From: Acidaminobacter hydrogenoformans DSM 2784
GTDB taxonomy: Bacteria; Bacillota; Clostridia; Peptostreptococcales; Acidaminobacteraceae
Length of the DNA stretch: 64,000 nt
NCBI RefSeq assembly: GCF_900103005.1
Contig: NZ_FMWL01000017.1
Location: 1-64,000 of the forward strand
Direction: 5' to 3'
Shown here: positions 30,799 to 40,435 of the stretch, piece after piece
How the letters are laid out: the number at the start of each line of letters is the position of its first letter
How positions within the stretch are numbered: the stretch's first letter is position 1
Made by a program: the position numbers and the translations under genes
Notes under the pieces: generated by a model
Seen by the model: the letters and a program-made list of their open reading frames with translations, nothing else
What the model was told of the DNA's origin: nothing
Database searches by the model: none

Positions 30799-32177
30799 TC
30801 CATATTTCCTCCCCGACGTTTGAGCCAGCAAATGGTTTCGCAATGACCAGTATGTGGAAACATATCAACACCCGTCACTTTGACAGGCTGATATCCTGAT
30901 TGAGACATTACAGACAGATTTTCCACAAGCGTTTTTGGATTGCAAGAGATATATAGTATTTCAGGTGCCCCAAAGGCGATTATTTTTTCAAGAGCTTTTG
31001 GAGCAATTCCCATCCGAGGTGGGTCCACCACTATGACATCAGGTTTATGGCCTTCATAATGATCCAATATTTCGAGCACATCCCCAACGCGGAATTCACA
31101 GCGGGACAACTGATTCTCCGCGGCATTCGCGATAGCTGCTTCAACAGCGTCCGCAACAATTTCGACGCCCACGACACGTTCTGCACGCTGAGCTAATAGC
31201 TGAGCTATTGTTCCCGTTCCACTGAATAAGTCGAAAACATATTTACCCTGAATATCCTCCAACCCATCAAACGCGGTTTGATACAAGCGCTCGGCACCTA
31301 AAGTGTTGGTTTGGAAAAATGAATATAAGGAAACTCGAAATTTCAAACCCAAGATCTCATCAAAATAATGGTCCCGTCCAAACAAAACAACCGGCTCTCC
31401 GTTAACCGCATCCGCTTTGCCGGGGTTTTCAACGTACAGAATTCCAACGATCTCATCTTGAAGCTCCAGCCCGAGCAGCACATCAACAAACACTTTCAAG
31501 TCCTCTGGTCTTGCGCCCACAGCAGACAGGGCAACTAAAATTTCTCCTGTTTTCTCACCCTTGCGTACGACGAGGTGCCTTAACACGCCCTCGTGGCTAA
31601 ACTTACTGTAATGATCCACCCCAAGTCTCTTAAAGAGATTTAGCGCAGCCTCCAGAATATCCGTAAAGTCGCTGTCACAAATCTGACATTGATTCGTCGT
31701 TATGACAGAGCCAAATTGACCTTTCTTGTGAAGTCCAAGATTGGTTTCTCCCCCTTTGACTGCATTTCCAAAAGTGAATTCCATCTTGTTCCTATAAGCC
31801 AGCCGTTTTGGACTTGGAAGGACTCCGGTGAAGTCAATGCTTTCAAAAACCTCTGGGGAGAGCGACGCTTCAAGAAGTCCTCCTATCCAGTCCTTTTTCA
31901 TTTCAACCTGAGTGTCATAGGGCAGCGTCTGAAGCGAACACCCGCCACATTCGCCATAATGACTGCAGAATGATGCTTTTTCAACTTCTGACTTTTCGAG
32001 GACACTCAAAAGCTTTCCTTCTGCGTGAAGTTTTCTGTTGCGCGAAATTCTAACTTCAACCTTTTGACCTTTCAAAGCACCTTTTACATAAACAGGCTTT
32101 TGATCAATGTATCCAATACCCTCCTGCAGATTTTCCATTTCTTCAATTGTCAAATTAACGATTTGATTTTTCTTCAT
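30795..32177 (-). CDS. rlmCD: 23S rRNA (uracil-5)-methyltransferase, RumA/RlmCD type
   Basis: A 460-residue enzyme that makes 5-methyluridine in 23S rRNA. An N-terminal TRAM domain (residues about 1-58) is followed by the iron-sulfur cysteines CSHYGECGGCSLQ and the SAM domain VFDLFSGTGTIAQLLAQ. The catalytic Cys is in YISCNPKTLVENL and DPPRMG precedes it. In Firmicutes one such protein methylates both U747 and U1939; which sites are served here is inferred. First gene of a pair with the nitroreductase. Confidence 0.9.
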   Translation of the reverse strand: MKKNQIVNLTIEEMENLQEGIGYIDQKPVYVKGALKGQKVEVRISRNRKLHAEGKLLSVLEKSEVEKASFCSHYGECGGCSLQTLPYDTQVEMKKDWIGGLLEASLSPEVFESIDFTGVLPSPKRLAYRNKMEFTFGNAVKGGETNLGLHKKGQFGSVITTNQCQICDSDFTDILEAALNLFKRLGVDHYSKFSHEGVLRHLVVRKGEKTGEILVALSAVGARPEDLKVFVDVLLGLELQDEIVGILYVENPGKADAVNGEPVVLFGRDHYFDEILGLKFRVSLYSFFQTNTLGAERLYQTAFDGLEDIQGKYVFDLFSGTGTIAQLLAQRAERVVGVEIVADAVEAAIANAAENQLSRCEFRVGDVLEILDHYEGHKPDVIVVDPPRMGIAPKALEKIIAFGAPEILYISCNPKTLVENLSVMSQSGYQPVKVTGVDMFPHTGHCETICWLKRRGGNME

Positions 32178-32313
32178 GCTTAAGCCCTTTCATAGCATCG
32201 ATTCTTCGAAGCTGTCTGAGTTACTTACTCTACATTATAACGCAAAACCCGCCATCAGAACAGCACCTGCAGCGGGCTCTTTGCGCATGAAGCAGAGCGC
32301 CCTCAAAAGCCTC

Positions 32314-32799
32314 CTATTCTGAATGGGCAATCCTGCTGGCAGCTGCGGCTGCGATCGCGGCTGCCAAATCATCCATAAAAGTATGGACACGGGTGCCTTT
32401 CATCTCGTCCAACTCTTTAATAATGCCTATTTTTTCTTTATCCAAATAACCATAATTGGTAAGTCCTATAGTTCCATACAGATTAGATATTGACAGTGGC
32501 AGGATCTCGTCAATCCCATATAACGGTTCATCTGATTCAACGATCTGCTGAAGGGGCTCAGGCAGAAGTCTTTTCTCAGCGAGCTCGTCCAGTGCAACCC
32601 CTGTAATAATCGCATGCGCGACTTCCCTTTTGTTCAGCACGGCATCAACACTCTCTATGCAGTCGTCCAAGGTCAGATCATCATTATATTTTTTTTGAAG
32701 ATGCATGACTAATATTGCAATATCTTCAAGTTTTACGCCACGCCTGATCAATGTGTCCTTTGCGACAGTATAGAGTGCCTCCATTGAAATTCTTGACAT
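32314..32799 (-). CDS. pgpA: PgpA-family protein (YutG-like)
   Basis: A 161-residue protein with the PgpA-family fold. Distinctive segments are VSMEALYTVAKDTL-like start, LDDCIESVDAVLNKREVAHAIITGVALDEL and YGTIGLTNYGYLDKEKIGIIKELD, with an acidic FMDDLAAAIAAAAASRI ending. E. coli PgpA dephosphorylates phosphatidylglycerophosphate at the membrane, but Firmicute YutG-like members lack clear membrane spans, as here. A role in phospholipid synthesis is therefore tentative. Confidence 0.75.
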   Translation of the reverse strand: MSRISMEALYTVAKDTLIRRGVKLEDIAILVMHLQKKYNDDLTLDDCIESVDAVLNKREVAHAIITGVALDELAEKRLLPEPLQQIVESDEPLYGIDEILPLSISNLYGTIGLTNYGYLDKEKIGIIKELDEMKGTRVHTFMDDLAAAIAAAAASRIAHSE

Positions 32800-32841
32800 A
32801 TTTCCACCTTTACCTCTCTTTTAGCTTTCACTTCAGGTTAT

Positions 32842-33741
32842 TTATGCTTTCTTAAACTGAGCTTGCTGCAATTCCGCCTCAAGCTCGCTCTTGATTTTCA
32901 TCAGTTCTTCTCTATGACTGTCTGAGACTTCTGGATAACGAAGCTCCATTTCATCAAATGCTTCAAGTATTATTTGAGAAATGATCAAACGCGCATTCTT
33001 TTTATCATCCGCCGGTATAATGAACCAAGGCGCATTTTTTTTGCTGGTCGACGCCAGGCAGTCTTCATAAGCCTTCATGTAGTCATTCCAATATTTCCGT
33101 TCTTCAATATCTCCAAGACTCATCTTCCAGTTCTTTTCAGGCTCTTCAATCCTGTCCAGAAATCTTTGCGCCTGTTCTTCCGGTGAAACGTGAAGGAAAA
33201 ACTTTATAACCCTTGTCCCATTTCTGACGAGATGTCTTTCAAAATCAACTATGGACTCATATCTTTTATCCCATAAGCCATGTCCATTCTCAATTTCTTT
33301 TGGCAGTTTTTGTGGCACTAAAATTTCCGGATGCACCTTAGCCACCAGCACCTCTTCGTAATAAGATCGGTTAAAAATTCCAATTCTACCGCGTTCAGGC
33401 AATCGACATGTGGTCCGCCATAAGAAATCGTGGTCCAGCTCCTCCGCACTGGGCTGTTTAAAGCTGAAAACCTGACAGCCTTGAGGGTTGATTCCGGACA
33501 TGACGTGTTTAATCGCGCCATCTTTTCCCGCCGCATCCATGGCTTGAAAAATTAAAAGGAGCGAATATCTGTCATGAGCATAAAACATATTTTGATCTTC
33601 CGTCATATTTTTTTTATATGCTTTCAGCTGCTCTTTATAATCTTTTTTTGAGTCATAAAAAGCCTTGACTTTAGTTGGCCAATCCTTAAGTTGAATCTTT
33701 TGACCTTCTTCGACTAGAAAATTCGTTGTTTCAATTTTCAC
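32842..33741 (-). CDS. Polyphosphate kinase 2 family (polyphosphate:nucleotide phosphotransferase)
   Basis: A 299-residue PPK2 protein. Walker A is [14 protein letters not shown] (near residue 67), followed by the lid motif and the Walker B-like [15 protein letters not shown] with [16 protein letters not shown] near the C-terminus. Members of this size transfer phosphate from polyphosphate to AMP or ADP; class III enzymes do both. The ATG start has GAGGAGGG upstream. It is a polyphosphate user lying near the HD-CHAD gene on the same strand. Confidence 0.9.
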   Translation of the reverse strand: MKIETTNFLVEEGQKIQLKDWPTKVKAFYDSKKDYKEQLKAYKKNMTEDQNMFYAHDRYSLLLIFQAMDAAGKDGAIKHVMSGINPQGCQVFSFKQPSAEELDHDFLWRTTCRLPERGRIGIFNRSYYEEVLVAKVHPEILVPQKLPKEIENGHGLWDKRYESIVDFERHLVRNGTRVIKFFLHVSPEEQAQRFLDRIEEPEKNWKMSLGDIEERKYWNDYMKAYEDCLASTSKKNAPWFIIPADDKKNARLIISQIILEAFDEMELRYPEVSDSHREELMKIKSELEAELQQAQFKKA

Positions 33742-33869
33742 TCTGGTCCCTCCTCATTTACTCCAGTTGAACCCTCTACAGAGCTTCTCTTCATGTTTAC
33801 CCAGTCATTAGGCCGTTTAGTCAACAAATGGATCGTCCAACGAAATTGATGCGACTGTTCATGAAGACC

Positions 33870-33904
33870 GAAAAAGCCTTCCACCTGAAAAGAGGTGGAA
33901 GGCT
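33870..33904 (-). terminator. Terminator of the thioesterase-like gene
   Basis: AGCCTTCCACCT and AGGTGGAAGGCT pair over 12 bp; on the minus strand TTTTTC follows. It lies 34 bp past the stop of the gene at 33938. Confidence 0.85.
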
Positions 33905-33937
33905 AAGGTCTATGCTTAATAAACTGTGGGAGTCGAA

Positions 33938-34366
33938 TCAGACATTGACACCAATTTGATTTGAAACCGCTTCTTCTGCAGCTTTTTCCATAAGTCTTGT
34001 CTTGTTGACAACAAACCGATCAAGCTTACCGTGTCCTATAACGCCTTCTTCGTCAAAAGCTTCCATCTCAAGTTGAATATAATTGCTTTCCTGATTGACT
34101 ACAGAAACTTTGATTGTCACCGTTTCGCCAAGGACAGTAGGTTTTTCGTGTGTGATTGACAGCGACTTGCCCACGGAAACATAGCCTTCTGGAAGCCGGC
34201 TGTCAACCAGCCTCGTTGCTGCCTCTATCATCAGTGCTACGAGACTAGGGGTTGCCAGCAATGTGTCAAGGGCACCTGAACCATAATGTACAGCAGTATC
34301 ATCCTCTGTGACAATTTTTTGGATAGTGAGAAATTCTCCAGGTTCAAATACAGGAACATTGATCAT
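33938..34366 (-). CDS. Hotdog-fold thioesterase (FlK-like)
   Basis: A 142-residue single hotdog domain protein from ATG 34366 with AGGAGG 7 nt upstream. GSGALDTLLATPSLVALMIEAATRLVD and VSVGKSLSITHEKPT, plus GHGKLDRFVV at the end, resemble the fluoroacetyl-CoA thioesterase FlK group and related acyl-CoA thioesterases. The acyl-CoA substrate is unknown. Last gene of its cluster before a terminator. Confidence 0.72.
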   Translation of the reverse strand: MINVPVFEPGEFLTIQKIVTEDDTAVHYGSGALDTLLATPSLVALMIEAATRLVDSRLPEGYVSVGKSLSITHEKPTVLGETVTIKVSVVNQESNYIQLEMEAFDEEGVIGHGKLDRFVVNKTRLMEKAAEEAVSNQIGVNV

Positions 34367-34455
34367 ATTAATACCTCCTCTTTCGACTCCTATTGTATAG
34401 ATAACCAAAAGTAGAGTTCTTACACATTTTTTCAATTTTGAAATTTAGAGTTTAC

Positions 34456-35022
34456 TTAATATTTTGTATTTACATAATCATCAATCAGTGATTTTTTTGC
34501 ATCTTCAGCAAAACAGCCCTGAAGTGTCAGCTTTCGCTGAATTCTAACATCCATGGAATGTAGAATAGCCAGAGGTCGATCCGTAAAAACTATTTCAAAA
34601 AGCTTTCCCGTCAAACGTTCAGAGCGCATTTCCAAATAATAAGCTTCAACATTTTTGTATGAGACAATTTCCAGAAGTGCCAAAGTTGCCTGGTCTTTCA
34701 AAAGATAATGCTCATCCATCTTCTTTTCATAAGCTTTAATTTCAGCATAAGTCGCTGTATAGCTTTCATCCATAAGCATTTTGTAATATTTTGCATAAGT
34801 ATTATGATATTGATAATTCATCATGCCTTCTTCAAATGTTTTTATAGGTAGCCTGAAGGGCTTAAGCGCCCTTACTTCAAAATAGTCATGGCACTGCTCC
34901 AAGTAAAATCTCTTGGTAATCTCTCCTGATGCCAATCTTCGAATCAGCAATGTCCTATGCGTAAAAAAGCTTTCAAGAAAGTCAGCAACAGTGCTGTTGT
35001 TATGTTCATTTGTGCTTCTCAT
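34456..35022 (-). CDS. Unrecognised 188-residue protein
   Basis: I do not recognise a family. It is a soluble, mostly helical, Tyr- and Leu-rich protein with no signal peptide or membrane segment. Segments such as MNYQYHNTYAKYYKMLMDESY are unusually rich in tyrosine. AAGGAGA lies 4 nt before ATG. Twelve bases separate it from the metallophosphoesterase stop, so the two are co-transcribed. Confidence 0.6.
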   Translation of the reverse strand: MRSTNEHNNSTVADFLESFFTHRTLLIRRLASGEITKRFYLEQCHDYFEVRALKPFRLPIKTFEEGMMNYQYHNTYAKYYKMLMDESYTATYAEIKAYEKKMDEHYLLKDQATLALLEIVSYKNVEAYYLEMRSERLTGKLFEIVFTDRPLAILHSMDVRIQRKLTLQGCFAEDAKKSLIDDYVNTKY

Positions 35023-35034
35023 TAAATCTCCTTG

Positions 35035-35730
35035 TTATTCTGATTCAAGGCAAAGTGGGACGAATTTTCTATAATCCGCCGAGACCAGTTGATATTCAAC
35101 ACCATTCAAGCATCCTGACAGCCCTGCCTTAAAGCCAAACTCAGTATGCAGATGACCGAAGACAACTTTTTCAACACCGTAGCGCTCAAAGAGCTCTGTA
35201 AAGCCGCTCGGTTCCAGTTTTTCATTTGTAGGCGCATAATGCATGACACCAATTAATTTTCTGTAGCCATCCAGTTTCGCCTGTTTTAAGCTGTTTTCCA
35301 ATCTGAGGAGCTCTCTCTGATAAACGACATCATCTTTTGCTGTAAAGCCACTGCTTCCCGGGCAAAGCCAGCCTCTTGTGCCACAAATGGCGCTCTCCGA
35401 ATAAACCTGATAGTTATTATATAGAAATTTAAAATTAGGCCAGCGTGCCTGCATTTTTTTTAGAGAAGCCCACCAGTAATCATGGTTTCCCTTTAACACA
35501 ATCTTTTGTCCCGGCAAACGATCCAGGAACGCAAAATCCTCATCCGCCTCTTCGAGACGCATTGCCCACGAAATATCCCCTGCCAAAATAATGACATCCT
35601 CAGGCTTGACTGTACTCGTCCAGTTTGTTTTAATTTTTTCTACATAATCCGTCCACGCACCACCAAAAACATCCATAGGTTTTTCTACAGACAAACTTAA
35701 GTGCGTGTCTCCAATGGCATAAAGCGCCAC
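35035..35730 (-). CDS. Calcineurin-like metallophosphoesterase
   Basis: A 231-residue enzyme with the full dinuclear-metal signature: YAIGDTHLS, ILAGDISWAMRL, VLKGNHDYWWASL, VMHYAPT and VFGHLHTEF. GTG 35730 is the likely start (GGGGTGA 4 nt upstream gives MALYAIGDTHLS); an ATG at 35748 is in frame. It follows relQ by about 50 bp. The substrate (phosphoprotein, nucleotide or other) is not known. Confidence 0.85.
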   Translation of the reverse strand: MALYAIGDTHLSLSVEKPMDVFGGAWTDYVEKIKTNWTSTVKPEDVIILAGDISWAMRLEEADEDFAFLDRLPGQKIVLKGNHDYWWASLKKMQARWPNFKFLYNNYQVYSESAICGTRGWLCPGSSGFTAKDDVVYQRELLRLENSLKQAKLDGYRKLIGVMHYAPTNEKLEPSGFTELFERYGVEKVVFGHLHTEFGFKAGLSGCLNGVEYQLVSADYRKFVPLCLESE

Positions 35731-35781
35731 AAAATCACCCCGTGACATTCAATTAATTTGCAGGGCGAATTGAAAGCGTTG

Positions 35782-36627
35782 CTAAACATTCGACGTCCCC
35801 GCTGCATGATCACGATCAGCATTTTCAAACATTTTGTATCGCGGAAGTGTCAGTTTAATTTCGTGCAACAGCTCTTCAAGTTCTTGTTCACTGCTATTTT
35901 CCCATAATAGGTCAAATCTTTCCTGAAATTCGAAGGCCTCTGCTTTTCTTCCAAGCGAGATCAGGACTTCCAAATTCTCCATGATATCGCTGACCAAATT
36001 TGATTTTTGCTCAAACATGAGCTGAGCACGTATAATTTCATTGCGGATATCACTCATTTCAAGATCGAGCATTGAAGCCGCATCTGCCGTCTTTTTCAAT
36101 CTCTCTTTGATATCCAAAGGCAGCTTGTCCTGATACTTGTAGTTTAGAGAATGTTCAATTGTCGCCCAAAAATTCATGGCCAGAGTCCTGATTTGGAGCT
36201 CCGCCAGTACTTCCTTTGTTCCAAAAGCGGTTTGCACCGGATATCTGATAATAATATGATAGCTTTTGTAGCCGCTGTCTTTTGGATTTCCAATATAATC
36301 CTTTTCATAAACAATACTCAGATCTTTGCCGTCTCTTGCACGAATCAAATCAACGACTTTATAGATGTCGTCAATAAATTGACACATAACCCTGATCCCT
36401 GCTATGTCTTCCATTTCATCAATATTTTCCTCTGGTATGTTGTAACGCTTACATTTCTCAAGAATACTTGAAATGCGTTTGACCCTGCCTGTAATAAACT
36501 CGATAGGCGAATACTCGTTCATATCCCGGTATTCTTTTCTGATGGCTTTAAATTTAACCTTGAGCTCTTCAACGGCTTGCTCATAAGGGATCATGACTTG
36601 TTTCCATTCTCTTACTTTATGTTCCAT
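35782..36627 (-). CDS. relQ: Small alarmone synthetase (RelQ/YjbM family), (p)ppGpp synthetase
   Basis: A 281-residue RelA/SpoT synthetase-domain protein without a hydrolase or ACT domain. Motifs KRISSILEKCKRYNI, EDIAGIRVMCQFIDDIYKV, DSGYKSYHIIIRYPV and LAELQIRTLAMNFWATIEHSLNYK match RelQ. It should make pppGpp/ppGpp from ATP and GTP/GDP. ATG 36627 has GGAGG 7 nt upstream. About 40 residues longer than Bacillus YjbM, with a Glu-rich C-terminal extension. The HAD phosphatase lies just upstream on the same strand (23-bp gap). Confidence 0.9.
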   Translation of the reverse strand: MEHKVREWKQVMIPYEQAVEELKVKFKAIRKEYRDMNEYSPIEFITGRVKRISSILEKCKRYNIPEENIDEMEDIAGIRVMCQFIDDIYKVVDLIRARDGKDLSIVYEKDYIGNPKDSGYKSYHIIIRYPVQTAFGTKEVLAELQIRTLAMNFWATIEHSLNYKYQDKLPLDIKERLKKTADAASMLDLEMSDIRNEIIRAQLMFEQKSNLVSDIMENLEVLISLGRKAEAFEFQERFDLLWENSSEQELEELLHEIKLTLPRYKMFENADRDHAAGTSNV

Positions 36628-36650
36628 GGTGACACCTCCTGAATGCAATA

Positions 36651-37334
36651 TCAGCTTCCAAGACCAATCTGCAAAAGAAATTCTTTTGTTTCTGACAGAT
36701 TGTTCAACAGCAGATCCGGCGCATGCAGCCGCAGCTCCGCTTCTGAACAGCTGCCTGTTGCCACAGCCACAGTCATTGCACCAGCCGCTTTACCACTTTC
36801 TATATCCAGCGGTGTGTCTCCAATGACTATTGTATTGGAACCTCTATGCTCATGTCCAAAACGGTGCTTGGCCTGTTCGATAACGTGCTGAATCAACTGA
36901 GGCCTGTTGTCATGATGATCTCCATAGCCACCCAGAATAAACCGGTCATGAAGTCCGACGGCTCTTAATTTTTCGTAAGCCCCAATTTCACAGTTCCCAG
37001 TACCAACAGCGCACAAGATATCCTTTCGCGAGGATACCTCATCTAAAAGCGCTTCTACGCCAGCATAGACCATTACGTTTGGATTAATTTTTAGATTCTT
37101 CTTCAAATAATGACCATATAAGCTGAAAAAGACGGCCTCATCCTCCAGTGTCACCTTGTGGATGCTTAGGGAAGACCTGAGGATTGCCCTGTCAAGACAA
37201 CCCGCCATATTAACTTTTTCAAAGCCATTTTCAATATTAAAAACTTCATAAAAAGCATCATTCATTGACTTTCTGCCGCTTCCGCCGCAAGACATCAGCG
37301 TGCCGTCAATGTCGAAAATCAACAGATGACTCAT
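36651..37334 (-). CDS. HAD-superfamily phosphatase
   Basis: A 227-residue haloacid dehalogenase-type hydrolase. The nucleophile motif LLIFDIDGTLMSCGGSGR, the Thr-containing LCAVGTGN motif II, and VIGDTPLDIESGKAAGA motif III/IV are all present. The layout resembles phosphoglycolate phosphatase and nucleotide phosphatases. It precedes relQ by about 23 bp, so a role linked to nucleotide turnover is possible but unproven. Confidence 0.82.
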   Translation of the reverse strand: MSHLLIFDIDGTLMSCGGSGRKSMNDAFYEVFNIENGFEKVNMAGCLDRAILRSSLSIHKVTLEDEAVFFSLYGHYLKKNLKINPNVMVYAGVEALLDEVSSRKDILCAVGTGNCEIGAYEKLRAVGLHDRFILGGYGDHHDNRPQLIQHVIEQAKHRFGHEHRGSNTIVIGDTPLDIESGKAAGAMTVAVATGSCSEAELRLHAPDLLLNNLSETKEFLLQIGLGS

Positions 37335-37422
37335 CAGGACGCACCTCCACCAGAAATCACACCCATAATATTATACACTATCCTGGCGAGAACAAGAACA
37401 CATTAAAATATCATCTGTGCTC

Positions 37423-37466
37423 ATATAAACCAGGGAGGCAGTAATTCCATTACCGCTCTCCCTGGT
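37423..37466 (-). terminator. Terminator-like hairpin after the UPF0182 gene
   Basis: ACCAGGGAG pairs with CTCCCTGGT, and inner GGTAAT/ATTACT arms close on GGA. On the minus strand TTTATATG follows, a short T-run. It lies 38 bp past the stop codon. Confidence 0.6.
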
Positions 37467-37504
37467 CTAACTTCAAAACCAATTTTCAGTTCATTATTTA
37501 TCCG

Positions 37505-40285
37505 TTATGGCGTTTCACCTGCATCAGGCGTTCCAGCTTCTTCAGTCGCCGTCCCTTCACTGCTTCTTTGTGTCTCGAGTTGCTGAATTAATCTTTGAAT
37601 TTCTGCGAGTGAACGAGACAGCTCATCATAGACGGATTTAACGCGATCCAGCACAGCCTCCAAATTGTCGCCCTCAAGGCTTGGCTGATCACTCTCTGAA
37701 GGCAGTTCACCAGGCAACGCGCTTTCCGGACCAAATATTCGCTCAAGCGCCATCTCCAGCGTCTGCTCCATAACAACCTTATCCCTGTAACCTACAATAA
37801 CACGCTTGGTTTCAGGCAAACTGTTCACATTATCAGCCTGTATAAAAATTGGCTCAATGTACAACAAAGAATTGTTGACAGGCACAACGATAACATTTCC
37901 CCGAAGCACGTTAGACCCCTCTTGACCCCATAACGTAAACTGAGGCGAAATTGTGGAATCCTGGTCTATTCTCGACTCAATCATCATTGGTCCATCAATG
38001 GTCTTGTCCTTAGGGAAACGATAGACATAGAGTTTTCCATAGTTCTCACCGTCATTGCGAGCAACCAAAAGACTTGTCATGTTTGCCTTTTCTCTAGGCG
38101 TATATGGCAAAATCAGAGCGAACTCTTCTTTCTGTTCTTCCGGCAGCTTGAACATGACATAATTGGACTTGGCTTCTTGAATCTGATCCAAATATTTTTC
38201 ATTCGCGATATCCCAGGCATCTTCACCATTATAAAAGACAACAGGATTTGTGATGTGATACAGCCTGTAGACCTCCGCCTGGAGATCGAAGAGATCTCGA
38301 GGATATTTGATATGTGCCTTAAGGCCATCTGGAAACTCACTTACAGGTTTGAATAAATCTTTATAGATCTTCTGATAAGTTTTAACCATAGGGTCATTTT
38401 CATCATAAACATAATAGTCAATTGTCCCTTCATAGGCATCTACAACAATTTTAACAGAATTTCTCACATAATTGACAATGTACCCTTTGAAACCATAACG
38501 CTGAGAATAAGGAAAATCCGCAGTCGCTGTATAGGCATCCACGATCCAATAGAGCTTCCCATCCTCCTGGTTCATGACCAAATACGGATCATGCTCATAG
38601 ACTAAGAATGGCGCAATTTTAGCCGCGCGGTCTATGACATCACGGGTGTGATGAATTTTGCTCTCACTGGTTATATTATCTGAAAACAGCAGCCTCATAC
38701 TGCGCTGTGTCACCGCGTAGAGTAACCTGTTCAAACCTTTCAGTGAAATGCCATCTTTACCCTGATACCTGGTTTCAGTGTTATCCGAGCCGCTCGGATA
38801 ATCGAATTCATCTTCATCCGTCCCCGTTATAATGTACTGATCTGTCATCAGGCCAAAATAGATTTCCGGCCTGAGGAGTTTTAAATCTGTCTCTGTCGTT
38901 GGCGGAATGTTCTTCACCATCAACTTTGGCTGGCCTTCTGGAGTAACTTCATTGACAGGCGCAACGACAACACCGTAGCCATGAGTGTATTTGAGATGCA
39001 AATTGATCCACGTTTTCGCCTTCTCTGTCAGTTTGTCAACGTTCAGCTCTCTTGGCGCTAAAAATATTTGCCTGTATTGACCGTCTATAGTATAGCGGTC
39101 CATGCTGATGTTGCTGAATTGATAATAAAGCCTCAGGCTCTGCAGCTGATTGAAGGTTTGAAGAAGCGGTGTCTCGTCATTGATGCGTATATTCCTGATC
39201 GTGGCTTCGTTATCCTTTAAATCCTGTGCTGTTAACTCTTGATCAACTGGAAACTCCCTGGACTCTACGTTATCCAGTTGAAAACTTTTTTGAGTAAAAG
39301 CTATATTGTATTCAATATAGGGCTGTTCTTTTGAAATTTCATCTGGCTCAACAATCAACCTCTGAACACCAAAGGCAATGACAGAGGTCAGCAGTCCAAT
39401 AAAGACAATCGCGGCGGGACCCGCAAGTATCAAACGCCTTTTTTCTTTGATTAACCCAACAAAAAATAGAACTGCGGATATAAACGACGTAATCGCCAAC
39501 GCAATATAACCTTTCAGTGTTACGGCAACATCCGTGTAACTCGCGCCAAACGCGGCCCCCCTTGGAGAGTAAACGAGATCATAGGTCATGATTAAAAAAA
39601 ACAACCCAAGCAGGACGAAGAAGATTGCACCTAAAGTCGCGATCCGTTTGACTGCATTTCGCAGAATATCCTTTTTAAAAAAGCCGATGACGTTTGGAAT
39701 CCCTACAGTACGATCCAAGTAGTAAACAGTTCCTTCAGAAGGTGGATATTTTTTGAATACCAAAGAATAAAATACAAGGGTTGCAATTATGATGACCAGC
39801 GTAATAAAAATGCCAAGACTCATCAAATTTTCCATTAAAGGTTTGGAAAAAATATAAAAGGCTGCATCATTGTTAAAAATAGGGTCTGACACGCCAAATT
39901 CGGTTCTGTTCAGGAAGAACAACACCTTCAGCCAAAGCTCATTCGTAGCCACCCAGGATAAAAATAGCCCCAATCCTGTTGATGCCAAAACCAAAGCTGT
40001 TCTTGATTTTGCCGTCTCTGGCTTCGAAATGAAAATCTGACCCAGTTTTATATATTTTTCGAATATTTTCAGGAAGTAAAGAGAAAGGGCAACTGCCAAA
40101 GCTATGGATAAAGGAATCCACATAATCATTTTTGTTTTAATTTCTACGAAAAAGGTCTGGGTATAGCCCAGCATTTTAAACCATTGATAGTTAGCAATAA
40201 ATCCGAGAATCTGATCACTTGAAATAAAGAGCAGCAGCAATGCAGCTATTAAGGGGGGCACAATTTTATTTAGCTCTTTCTTCAT
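37505..40285 (-). CDS. UPF0182 family large membrane protein
   Basis: A 926-residue protein with seven or so hydrophobic spans in the first 310 residues, then a long extracytoplasmic part. Family signatures seen are PRGAAFGASYTDVAV, GYVVAPVNEV-like and YTHGYGVVVAPVN, and the ending YRDKVVMEQTLEMALERIFG. The last 60 residues are a Glu/Gln-rich predicted coiled coil and a charged tail. UPF0182 proteins occur widely in Actinobacteria and Clostridia; function is not established. ATG 40285 has GAGGTGA upstream. Confidence 0.85.
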   Translation of the reverse strand: MKKELNKIVPPLIAALLLLFISSDQILGFIANYQWFKMLGYTQTFFVEIKTKMIMWIPLSIALAVALSLYFLKIFEKYIKLGQIFISKPETAKSRTALVLASTGLGLFLSWVATNELWLKVLFFLNRTEFGVSDPIFNNDAAFYIFSKPLMENLMSLGIFITLVIIIATLVFYSLVFKKYPPSEGTVYYLDRTVGIPNVIGFFKKDILRNAVKRIATLGAIFFVLLGLFFLIMTYDLVYSPRGAAFGASYTDVAVTLKGYIALAITSFISAVLFFVGLIKEKRRLILAGPAAIVFIGLLTSVIAFGVQRLIVEPDEISKEQPYIEYNIAFTQKSFQLDNVESREFPVDQELTAQDLKDNEATIRNIRINDETPLLQTFNQLQSLRLYYQFSNISMDRYTIDGQYRQIFLAPRELNVDKLTEKAKTWINLHLKYTHGYGVVVAPVNEVTPEGQPKLMVKNIPPTTETDLKLLRPEIYFGLMTDQYIITGTDEDEFDYPSGSDNTETRYQGKDGISLKGLNRLLYAVTQRSMRLLFSDNITSESKIHHTRDVIDRAAKIAPFLVYEHDPYLVMNQEDGKLYWIVDAYTATADFPYSQRYGFKGYIVNYVRNSVKIVVDAYEGTIDYYVYDENDPMVKTYQKIYKDLFKPVSEFPDGLKAHIKYPRDLFDLQAEVYRLYHITNPVVFYNGEDAWDIANEKYLDQIQEAKSNYVMFKLPEEQKEEFALILPYTPREKANMTSLLVARNDGENYGKLYVYRFPKDKTIDGPMMIESRIDQDSTISPQFTLWGQEGSNVLRGNVIVVPVNNSLLYIEPIFIQADNVNSLPETKRVIVGYRDKVVMEQTLEMALERIFGPESALPGELPSESDQPSLEGDNLEAVLDRVKSVYDELSRSLAEIQRLIQQLETQRSSEGTATEEAGTPDAGETP

Positions 40286-40365
40286 AAGACTCACCTCGCT
40301 TCTTGACTTCACTCCGTTGATACCCCGAAAATGGCTTTTTCACACAACGGTATAAGCAACTGCAC

Positions 40366-40395
40366 GAAAAAGAAGGCCTGACTAAAAGTCAGGCC
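40366..40395 (-). terminator. Terminator of the 5'-nucleotidase gene
   Basis: GGCCTGACT and AGTCAGGCC pair around AAA (plus strand); on the minus strand TTCTTTTTCG follows. Located 41 bp past the stop of 40436-42172. Confidence 0.85.
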
Positions 40396-40435
40396 CCCAC
40401 CAAAATTATTTATAGTCCATAATACATTTTACAAA

